From contig JBGQHM010000371.1 in NCBI GenBank assembly GCA_041497995.1, forward strand, positions 1-6,721: a stretch of 6,721 nucleotides of DNA, in the 5' to 3' direction. Positions within the stretch are counted from its first letter, which is position 1. The number at the start of each line of letters is the position of its first letter. Below are positions 1 through 5,042 of the stretch, piece after piece. Under the pieces are notes generated by a model that was not told the DNA's origin, did not search any database, and was given only the letters and a program-made list of their open reading frames with translations. The stretch comes from DATKMS01 sp041497995. GTDB lineage: Bacteria > Desulfobacterota > Binatia > HRBIN30. The position numbers were made by a program, and so were the translations under genes.

Positions 1-1045
1 CCGCAGCTGGCGGGGCGGGCTCAGCGCCCCGTACAGGGTGTGGCGGATGAGCGCATGAACGAATTCACAGCTCTCCGGATCGCTGCCCCGCCGCAGCACC
101 TGCGCCGCCAGCGCTTCGTCCACCGCGTCCAGGGTCGCCGCCTCGTCGAGCCCGGCGACGCGCCCCGCGATGGCGAGGCGAAAGCCGCCGGTGAACGCCG
201 CCGCTGCGGTCAGCAGACTTTGCGCGGCGGCGGACAAGCGCTGCAGCCGCCGGCCGATGACCTGCTTGATCCCCTCCGGGATCCGCATCTCTTCGAGCGT
301 CAGGTTCGAGGCCCACCGCCCCTCACGGCGGAAGATCTTCCCCTCCTCGACCAGGTGCAGCAGCACCTCGCGGATGAAGAACGGGTTGCCGCTGGTCTCC
401 GCACTGATGGCGGCGACCAACGCATCCGGCACCTCCTGGTCGGCGATCGTCTCCAGCAGTTGCTCCACCTCGGCGCGCTCGAGTCCCTTCAGCTGGAGGT
501 GCTCGTAGCGCGTCTCGCGTGGGAGCGCGCCCAGTGCGTCGCTGAGCGGATGCGAGCGATCCACTTCCACATCGCGGTACGCAGCGAGGATGAGGAGGTG
601 ATTGTGCGACGCAAAACGCGCCACGTGGCGCAGCATGGCGATGCTGCCCTTGTCTGCCCAGTGGAGGTCGTCGACGATGAGCACGACGGGCGTGCGCGCG
701 GCCGTCGCAATCAAGAATTGACTCACGGCATCGAGCAGGCGAAACCGTTCCTCGTCCGGCTGCAGCGCCACCGCTTCTGGAATATCCGGCAAGCGCTCGC
801 GCACCGCCGCGACCAGCCGGGCTCGGCGCACCGCCGAGCCCGAGATCCTGCCGCAGCTGTTCCGGCTCCGCGTGGCGCGTGTAGGCCGCAATCGCCTCCG
901 CAAACGGCCCGTACGGCGGCGCCCACTCGCCCTCGTAGCACCGCCCGGCCAGCACGAGGGCGCCGCGCTCAGAGGCCGACTCGGTGAACTCCTCGGTCAA
1001 GCGTGTCTTGCCAATCCCTGGTTCGCCCGCCAGCAGCACCAGCCC
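1..1045 (-). pseudogene. AAA-type ATPase/transcriptional regulator fragment, frameshifted and lacking its N-terminus
   Basis: This resembles the STAND/AAA_16 ATPase module found in large LuxR (LAL/MalT-like), BTAD or adenylate-cyclase-linked regulators, where it is an ATP-driven signalling switch. Reading leftwards, the first frame (about 1045 to 825) gives VLLAGEPGIGKTRL (Walker A) and GRCYEGEWAPPYGPFAEAI. A second frame (about 822 to 1) gives VVLIVDDLHWAD (Walker B), LLILAAYRD (sensor-like) and ETSGNPFFIREVL. It then continues through the helical/winged-helix part to FVHALIRHTLYGAL and runs off the left edge without a stop. Dropping one base, or adding two, near 819..826 restores a continuous protein (GGAP then ARLVAAVRERLPD). 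Upstream of Walker A the expected FVGRE-type segment is absent in every frame. The first frame stays open to an ATG at 1207, but that stretch looks like intergenic repeat. Either the gene is degraded or the frameshift is a sequencing error; the missing N-terminus favours decay. Family assignment is sure, intactness is not. Confidence 0.75.
818..842. repeat. Perfect 11-bp inverted repeat with 3-nt loop at the frameshift
   Basis: The arms cgggctcggcg (818..828) and cgccgagcccg (832..842) are exact reverse complements separated by cac. The switch between the two reading frames of the ATPase fragment falls in the left arm, at about 819..826. Such a GC-rich snap-back hairpin can provoke polymerase slippage or templated mutation in the cell, and can also cause indel errors in sequencing. 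Confidence 0.85.
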
Positions 1046-1141
1046 GCATGGGATGCGTGAGTCCAGAGGCCTACTGATGCGTAGTCTGTTTAGCGGAAGG
1101 TTGGTCGATCGGACAACCCTACCGACAGGATGCCCACCAAT

Positions 1142-1168
1142 GGGAGGGCGAGGCTCCCGCCGAGCCTG
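1142..1168. repeat. GC-rich hairpin element, possible dispersed intergenic repeat
   Basis: AGGCTC (1151..1156) pairs with GAGCCT (1162..1167) across a 5-nt loop. An overlapping alternative pairs GGGAG (1142..1146) with CTCCC (1154..1158). The composition (gggcgaggctcccgccgagc) recalls short GC-rich intergenic repeats of large environmental genomes. That comparison is from memory, and the window holds only one copy. Confidence 0.4.
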
Positions 1169-1213
1169 CCCGCTGGAGAGTGCCACGTGATAGGCAGGGC
1201 TCATCAATGAGAA

Positions 1214-1245
1214 TCACGAAAGCGCGAAAAGCCGAAATCACGAAA
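1214..1245. repeat. Four-unit degenerate tandem repeat, 8-bp period (NNNCGAAA)
   Basis: Four consecutive octamers share CGAAA with exact 8-bp spacing: tcacgaaa (1214), gcgcgaaa (1222), agccgaaa (1230) and tcacgaaa (1238). The first and last units are embedded in an identical 11-mer, aatcacgaaag, at 1212..1222 and 1236..1246. The A-rich octamers stand out from the surrounding GC-rich DNA. No function can be assigned. A helical-phase binding site is unlikely because the period is 8 rather than 10 to 11. Confidence 0.7.
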
Positions 1246-1296
1246 GGGGAGGAGAGACGACTTTCGGGCACACCTGGGTGAAGACCGGCGTCGGCA

Positions 1297-1704
1297 TCAG
1301 TGCGGTTCTCTCGCACTGCTAGCGCTGGCCAGATTTTTGATCGCCTCGATGATTTCTACCGGTGTTGCCGTTGGGCCGAAGGCTGCGGCGACCCCCGTCA
1401 ACGAGCGCTTGTCGGTGTCGGTGATCACCGAACCACCAATGACCACGGGGATCGGCTCCGCCAATTGCTTGAGCCGCGCCGTCAGCTCGTCGAGGTAGTA
1501 GAGGTACTCCCACGAATGGCAGCTCAGGCCGATGATGTCGACGTCATCTTGGATCGCCGCTCTCACGACAGCCTCGGGCAGATTGAAGCGGCCGAGATAG
1601 ATCACCTCCATGCCCGCATCGCGTAGCAGGCGTGCAATGGCCAGAGCGCCGGTTTCGTGCTGATCCAAACCCAAGATCGCGAGTAGGACGCGGATCGGTC
1701 TCAT
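1297..1704 (-). CDS. Cobalamin-binding subunit of a B12-dependent acyl-CoA mutase
   Basis: This 135-residue protein is a free-standing version of the C-terminal B12-binding (Rossmann-like) domain of methylmalonyl-CoA mutases. It should bind adenosylcobalamin base-off/His-on and present it to the large subunit. The signature D-x-H-x-x-G is at residues 14 to 19 (DQHETG); His16 would be the lower cobalt ligand. GMEVIYLG (31 to 38) follows, then IIGLS (57 to 61), the VVIGG dimethylbenzimidazole-pocket motif (87 to 91) and AAFGPTATP (107 to 115). The length suits a solo small subunit. The usual S-S/T-L-x-G-G-H stretch instead reads SCHSWEY (61 to 67), so the side facing the active site is altered. 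Its ATG overlaps the stop of the large-subunit gene as ATGA, implying translational coupling and equimolar synthesis. No strong ribosome-binding site of its own is seen. Family is certain; substrate is unknown. Confidence 0.93.
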   Translation of the reverse strand: MRPIRVLLAILGLDQHETGALAIARLLRDAGMEVIYLGRFNLPEAVVRAAIQDDVDIIGLSCHSWEYLYYLDELTARLKQLAEPIPVVIGGSVITDTDKRSLTGVAAAFGPTATPVEIIEAIKNLASASSAREPH

Positions 1705-3323
1705 GCCGCACCGTGAAACGAACAGACGGGCGGTACGGCGCCGAACGGATCGTAGGCGACCCCGTAGGCGACGCGCAGCGCACCGGCGATCTCACCCATC
1801 GTTGTACCCGCTTCCATCGCGGCGATGATCGCCGGCATCACGTTGGCATCGGGAGCCGTGGCCGTTGCGTGCACGTTGCGCAAGGCGTGCTGCACAAGCG
1901 CCGGCTCGCGCGCTCGCTTGAACGCGGCGATGTGCTCGACGTGCTCGCGGCATGGCTCGATCTTCGTTTCGCTAACCTCCCGCAGCAACGTGTCTTGGTC
2001 TGTCGGCATCTGGAACGTGTTGACCCCGACGCGCGGCAGGGTTCCGTCCTGGATCTCGCGCGCGTTGCGTTGCATCGCCTCTTCGAAGACGCGCCGAAAC
2101 CAGCCTTGATCGCAGAGTGCCGCCGCGTCTCCCTGCGCTTCGATAAGGGTGACCATCTCCCAGATGCGCTGCTCCATCTCGTTGGTCAGGCTCTCGACGT
2201 AGTACGAGCCGCCGAGCGGATCGGCGACCTTTGTGACGTTGCTTTCCAGTTGGATCACTTGCTGGGTGCGTAGGCCAACGAGATGCGCTTCGGGGCTTGG
2301 CGTGCGGTAGGCCTCGTCGAACGCGGAGATCTCCATCGCTTGCACGCCAGCCATCGCCAACGCCAGGGCCTGGACCGTGCCGCGCACGACGTTGTTTATC
2401 GGCTGTTGCGCGGTGAGCGAGCTGCCCGCGGTGTGTGCGGTGATGTTGGCTGACCACGAGCGCGGATCGCACGCGCCGAACTCTTCGCGCATCATGCGCG
2501 CGAACAATCGGCGCGTGGCGCGGATCTTCGCGACCTCCTCGAAGACGTCCATCCGGCAGTTGACGAGGATGGCGATGCGCGGCGCGAAGCTGTCGATGGC
2601 GAGTCCGCGCTCCAGCAGCTTGCGCACGAGGTGACGAATCTCGACAAAGCCCAGCGCCATTTCTTCGACCGCGTCGGGACCGCCGTCGCTGATGTAATAG
2701 GTGTCCTCGACGAAGGCGTGGAATTTGGGCATCGCCGTGGTGCAGAACTCGATCGAGTCGAGCGCCAGACGCATGCGCAGCGCGAACGGCATGTGCGTCG
2801 CGTAGCCATAGTCCTCGCAGTAGAACGGCGCCTGGATGACCGACCCGCGCAACAGGGCAGGGTCGATACCACGGGTCTGCGCCGCGCGGTACAGGCCGGC
2901 AATCGCAAAGACCGCCGGCAGGGAGTGCGACAGGGTGACGCGTTCGAGTGGGATACCGTCGTAGAGCTCGGCGTAGTCCTGCTGGCGGCACAGCGATACG
3001 CCCTGCGTGCCGACCGCGTGCCGGGCAAACGGATGATCCGGGTCGAGGCACGCCACCGTGGGAGCATCGCCGATCACATCGAGACCAAGCGCGCCTTTCT
3101 CGATGAGGTAGCGGAACTGCGCGTTCGAACGGGCAGGCGCGCCCTCGCCGGACAGCTCGCGTTGGATCCACGCGCCGCTCGGCGCTGCGCCGGCACGCCG
3201 CCCGCGGGTGTATGGGTACGCACCCGGATCCTGCAGCGTCGCGGCATAGTCGAGGCCGGCTGTGTCGTCAGGGGTGTAGAAGGGCTTCAGCGGAATCTTC
3301 GATTGACTGAGCGGCGCTGGCAC
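1701..3323 (-). CDS. B12-dependent acyl-CoA mutase large (catalytic barrel) subunit, divergent
   Basis: This 540-residue protein matches the N-terminal TIM-barrel subunit of split methylmalonyl-/isobutyryl-/2-hydroxyisobutyryl-CoA mutases, which rearrange acyl-CoA carbon skeletons by adenosyl-radical chemistry in the cytoplasm. Landmarks are IPLKPFYTPDD (10 to 20), YPYTRG (36 to 41), YDGIPLERV (121 to 129), FAPR (246 to 249), SLTAQQPINNVVRGT (302 to 316), the family signature ending DPLGGSYYVE (368 to 377), and TMGEIAGAL (508 to 516). The start is the GTG at 3323, preceded by AGGAGG at 5-nt spacing, and homology begins right after it. A longer frame back to an ATG at 3536 adds 71 unrelated residues. 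Hand alignment to Propionibacterium methylmalonyl-CoA mutase puts Ala47 at Tyr89, about Gly173 at Arg207, Tyr210 at His244 and Thr295 at His328. A dicarboxylyl-CoA specificity is therefore doubtful. The B12 subunit gene follows with a 4-bp overlap. No MeaB-type GTPase chaperone or epimerase gene lies in the window. Confidence 0.92.
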   Translation of the reverse strand: MPAPLSQSKIPLKPFYTPDDTAGLDYAATLQDPGAYPYTRGRRAGAAPSGAWIQRELSGEGAPARSNAQFRYLIEKGALGLDVIGDAPTVACLDPDHPFARHAVGTQGVSLCRQQDYAELYDGIPLERVTLSHSLPAVFAIAGLYRAAQTRGIDPALLRGSVIQAPFYCEDYGYATHMPFALRMRLALDSIEFCTTAMPKFHAFVEDTYYISDGGPDAVEEMALGFVEIRHLVRKLLERGLAIDSFAPRIAILVNCRMDVFEEVAKIRATRRLFARMMREEFGACDPRSWSANITAHTAGSSLTAQQPINNVVRGTVQALALAMAGVQAMEISAFDEAYRTPSPEAHLVGLRTQQVIQLESNVTKVADPLGGSYYVESLTNEMEQRIWEMVTLIEAQGDAAALCDQGWFRRVFEEAMQRNAREIQDGTLPRVGVNTFQMPTDQDTLLREVSETKIEPCREHVEHIAAFKRAREPALVQHALRNVHATATAPDANVMPAIIAAMEAGTTMGEIAGALRVAYGVAYDPFGAVPPVCSFHGAA

Positions 3324-3334
3324 GGAGGCCTCCT
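3321..3334 (-). promoter_or_regulatory. Ribosome-binding site and GTG start of the mutase large subunit
   Basis: On the minus strand AGGAGG (3334..3329) precedes GTG (3323..3321) with a 5-nt spacer. This is the strongest Shine-Dalgarno in the window. It decides the start against the upstream in-frame ATG at 3536. Confidence 0.85.
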
Positions 3335-3547
3335 GTTCCGAGTCGGCCCGCGGGGAATGAATCAACGTACCGACGCTGAGACCGAAGGATGCGAACGAGC
3401 GCGACTCACCTCTTCCATGAATCCCTCTGCGCGGGCGTGTCAAGCGTTTGAGAAGCGTTCCCATCGCGCGATGCTTGCGGCTGGTAACCGGTGGCGTGCT
3501 GGCGTCGGGATTTGCCGTCGATGCAGCATTCAACATAGTCTGTCGCC
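3324..3547. other. Divergent intergenic region between the mutase operon and the secreted-protein gene
   Basis: This 224-bp region must carry promoters for both directions. The only strong symmetric site is the palindrome at 3462..3473. On the plus strand a weak pair TTGCCG (3512..3517) and CATAGT (3534..3539), 16 nt apart, would start transcription very close to the ATG at 3548. No confident minus-strand promoter is visible. In-frame codons upstream of the mutase GTG are open but do not resemble protein. Confidence 0.55.
3462..3473. promoter_or_regulatory. 12-bp perfect palindrome, candidate operator
   Basis: CATCGCGCGATG is exactly self-complementary and lies in the divergent intergenic region, about 140 bp upstream of the mutase start and 75 bp upstream of the plus-strand gene. 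It has the form of a dimeric-repressor half-site pair, but no regulator gene lies next to it and short GC palindromes also arise by chance. Confidence 0.3.
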
Positions 3548-4003
3548 ATGGAGGCGATGGTGCGCCGCGTGTTGCTCGGTGTGATGCTGCTGAGCCTGCT
3601 CTGGCCGGTTACGCGCGTGCACGGTCAGCGTTTTGGTTCGTCGCCGATCACCCTGCGCATCGACAGCTTCGTCGGCTCCAAGCCCGCCGGGCTGGTGCCA
3701 GAAGCTACCTGGGTCGTACGCGTGCAGGACAACGAGTACACGCTGCAGGTGATGCGTCTGGAGGTGCTGGCAGGCAATACGGCATACTTCAACATCATCC
3801 AGGCGCTGACCCCATACTTGTATGCGTTCACCGTCTACGGTGACGCCCAAGCGCTGGCGACGCTCACACAGGCGCCGCCGGGTCAGGAAATCGCCATCAT
3901 CGCGAACGCACAATTGGCCCAGTTGCCCGGCCTGCTCTTCCTCAGCTCGATGGAGCCGCTGGCCGCGCCGACGACTGTGACGTCGCCAACGCCGGGGAGT
4001 TGA
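3548..4003 (+). CDS. Small predicted secreted protein, function unknown
   Basis: I do not recognise a family for this 151-residue protein. It opens with a typical Sec signal peptide: basic VRR (residues 5 to 7), a hydrophobic core of about a dozen residues (LLGVMLLSLLWP, 9 to 20), and a plausible cleavage after VHG near residue 26. No lipobox cysteine is present, so a soluble periplasmic or secreted product is likely. The mature part of about 125 residues looks beta-rich, with alternating stretches such as ITLRIDSFVG and YLYAFTVYGD, and has no cysteines. It ends in a Thr/Pro/Ser-rich tail (TTVTSPTPGS). No good ribosome-binding site precedes the ATG at 3548. An ATG at 3557 is an alternative start but has GGAGG only 2 nt upstream, which is too close. 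The stop lies 2 nt before the LOG-family start, so the two are probably co-transcribed. Confidence 0.7.
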   Translation: MEAMVRRVLLGVMLLSLLWPVTRVHGQRFGSSPITLRIDSFVGSKPAGLVPEATWVVRVQDNEYTLQVMRLEVLAGNTAYFNIIQALTPYLYAFTVYGDAQALATLTQAPPGQEIAIIANAQLAQLPGLLFLSSMEPLAAPTTVTSPTPGS

Positions 4004-4008
4004 GCATG
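3994..4008 (+). promoter_or_regulatory. Ribosome-binding site deciding the LOG-family start
   Basis: GGGGAG (3994..3999) lies inside the end of the upstream gene, 6 nt before ATG at 4006. This favours the ATG over an in-frame TTG at 4000 that would add two residues. Confidence 0.75.
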
Positions 4009-4587
4009 AAAAGTGTGTGTGTGTTCTGTGGGTCGAGTCCCGGCGCCAACGTACAGTACGCCGCGGTGACGAAGCAGCTGGGCGGGATACTGGCGCGACG
4101 CGGGCTCAGCCTCGTCTACGGTGGGGGCAACGTCGGCCTCATGGGCGTACTGGCGGATGCGGTCATGAACGACGGTGGCCACGTCATCGGCGTGATTCCA
4201 CAGTCGCTCGTCGACTTGGAGGTGGCACATACCGGTCTTCCGGATCTGCGCGTCGTCGACTCGATGCACGAACGCAAGGCGCTGATGGCCGACCTCGCCG
4301 ATGGGTTCGTCGCGCTGCCCGGAGGCATCGGCACGTTGGAGGAGTTCTGCGAGATTCTCACGTGGGCACAGCTGGGTCTGCATCAGAAGCCTTGCGGGCT
4401 CATCAACTTGGCAGGCTACTTCAATCACCTGCTGGCGTTCCTCGACCACTCCGTCAGCGAGCGCTTCTTACGGTCGGAGCACCGCAGCATGGTGCTCGTC
4501 GCAGCCGATCCGGAGACGCTGCTCGATCACCTCGACGCGTACCAACCGCCACTACTGGCGAAGTGGATCGACCGCAGCAGCAGTTGA
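4006..4587 (+). CDS. LOG-family (TIGR00730) nucleotide 5'-monophosphate phosphoribohydrolase
   Basis: This 193-residue protein belongs to the LOG (LONELY GUY) family. Members hydrolyse nucleoside 5'-monophosphates, classically cytokinin ribotides, to free base and ribose 5-phosphate; in bacteria they act in cytokinin-like base release or nucleotide turnover. The sequence shows FCGSSPG (7 to 13), the phosphate-binding LVYGGGNVGLMG (36 to 47), GVIPQSL (62 to 68), SMHERK (86 to 91) and the hallmark PGGIGTLEE (105 to 113). The HERK arginine and the GTLEE glutamates are the family's catalytic residues and are all present. The length is normal and the protein looks intact and cytoplasmic. It sits 2 nt after the secreted-protein gene, with its Shine-Dalgarno inside that gene, so expression is likely coupled. 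It converges on the SnoaL-like gene with a 16-bp gap. The family is sometimes mislabelled lysine decarboxylase. Whether the substrate is a cytokinin or an ordinary nucleotide cannot be read here. Confidence 0.95.
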   Translation: MKSVCVFCGSSPGANVQYAAVTKQLGGILARRGLSLVYGGGNVGLMGVLADAVMNDGGHVIGVIPQSLVDLEVAHTGLPDLRVVDSMHERKALMADLADGFVALPGGIGTLEEFCEILTWAQLGLHQKPCGLINLAGYFNHLLAFLDHSVSERFLRSEHRSMVLVAADPETLLDHLDAYQPPLLAKWIDRSSS

Positions 4588-4601
4588 CGTGACAGGTCGG
4601 G

Positions 4602-4616
4602 GCTCACGCCGTGAGC
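4602..4616. terminator. Candidate hairpin at the convergent gene ends
   Basis: GCTCAC (4602..4607) and GTGAGC (4611..4616) form a perfect 6-bp stem with a gcc loop. Flanking gacag (4591..4595) and ctgtc (4616..4620) could extend it imperfectly. It sits where the LOG and SnoaL-like genes converge, and includes the stop codon of the latter. There is no T-tract on either side, so it is at best a weak bidirectional terminator or a transcript-end-stabilising hairpin. Confidence 0.35.
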
Positions 4617-5023
4617 TGTCGCAGGATGGTCGCCGTGTCGAAGTAGACCCGTTCACACACCAGGTTCGTGCCCTCGAAAATGAAGAACGCTGCCATCCTG
4701 CACTTGAACTCCCGTCCCGTGGGTTCAATCCCCATCAACGGCCCCTTGTGGGTGCCGAGTAGCCAGAACTCGGCGATGACGGCATCGTCTGCGTGGTGGA
4801 ACGCGATGAGCTCGTTGCGCTGGTCGGGGAACGCGGTTCGTGTCTCCTTGAAGTACGCCCGCACCGCGGCCTCGCCGTCGTGGATCTGGCCGGTGGGAAT
4901 CAGCTCGTAGCGCGGGTGCGAGAACGTGCCGATGGTCGTGTCGAAGTCGTGCACGTTCTCGGACTCCATATGCCGGCGAACGGTCGCTTCGCGTTGTTCT
5001 CGGAGATGTTTTGGATCCTCCAT
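4604..5023 (-). CDS. SnoaL-like (NTF2-superfamily) protein, ester-cyclase type
   Basis: This 139-residue protein matches the SnoaL-like polyketide-cyclase group of the NTF2 fold: small cone-shaped alpha+beta barrels that include aldol cyclases, hydratases, isomerases and many uncharacterised proteins. Visible landmarks are a helical N-terminus, the turn IPTGQIHDGEAAVRAYF (42 to 58), the FPDQRNEL strand (65 to 72), the core IAEFWLLGTHKGPLMGI (83 to 99), GREFKCRMAAFFIF (103 to 116) and the ending VYFDTATILRQL (126 to 137). Asp129 occupies the place of the catalytic acid in SnoaL-type cyclases, and His76/His77 line the same cavity by family analogy. The start is supported by AAGGAG 5 nt before the ATG. 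It lies 19 bp after the FAD oxidoreductase stop on the same strand, so the two very likely form an operon. The actual reaction is unknown; many proteins labelled ester cyclase in this family have no demonstrated cyclase activity. Confidence 0.88.
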   Translation of the reverse strand: MEDPKHLREQREATVRRHMESENVHDFDTTIGTFSHPRYELIPTGQIHDGEAAVRAYFKETRTAFPDQRNELIAFHHADDAVIAEFWLLGTHKGPLMGIEPTGREFKCRMAAFFIFEGTNLVCERVYFDTATILRQLTA

Positions 5024-5042
5024 GATTGCTCCTTGCAGTCAC

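Larger units (their letters stand above)
1046..1296. other. Non-coding stretch with repeat-like elements
   Basis: No convincing gene is seen here. The frame upstream of the ATPase fragment is open to 1207, and a 65-codon minus-strand frame covers 1119..1316, but neither resembles a protein family and both run through repeat-like sequence. The stretch holds a GC-rich hairpin (1151..1167) and an 8-bp-period CGAAA repeat (1214..1245). It separates the stop codon of the B12-binding subunit gene from the truncated end of the ATPase gene. Confidence 0.6.

Noticed and set aside
818..842. Programmed ribosomal frameshifting in the ATPase gene
   Set aside because: There is no slippery heptamer or upstream Shine-Dalgarno-like stimulator at the shift, and regulators of this type are not known to use it. 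Mutation or sequencing error is simpler.
40..987. A 315-codon plus-strand open frame opposite the ATPase fragment
   Set aside because: The minus strand encodes recognisable Walker B and NTPase motifs over the same bases. The plus-strand product is Arg/Ala/Pro-rich with no family features, as expected of antisense frames in GC-rich DNA.
1119..1316. A 65-codon minus-strand open frame between the ATPase fragment and the B12 subunit gene
   Set aside because: It is a translation of the CGAAA repeat and the GC-rich hairpin (giving FVISAFRAFVILI and AGSAGASPS-like strings), with no independent coding evidence.
1972..3171. A 399-codon minus-strand frame inside the mutase large-subunit gene
   Set aside because: It is a frame shadow of a gene with clear homology along its whole length; its product is Arg-rich and low in complexity.
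1297..3323. Calling the pair an ordinary methylmalonyl-CoA mutase of propionate metabolism
   Set aside because: The key specificity and catalytic positions differ by hand alignment, and no epimerase, carboxylase or MeaB-type chaperone gene is in the window; only the family name is safe.
2631..3584. A 317-codon plus-strand frame across the mutase gene and intergenic region
   Set aside because: It is an antisense shadow and crosses the promoter region of the plus-strand gene; no family features.
4006..4587. Lysine decarboxylase label for the LOG-family gene
   Set aside because: The PGGxGTxxE motif defines phosphoribohydrolases; the lysine decarboxylase name for this family is a known misannotation.
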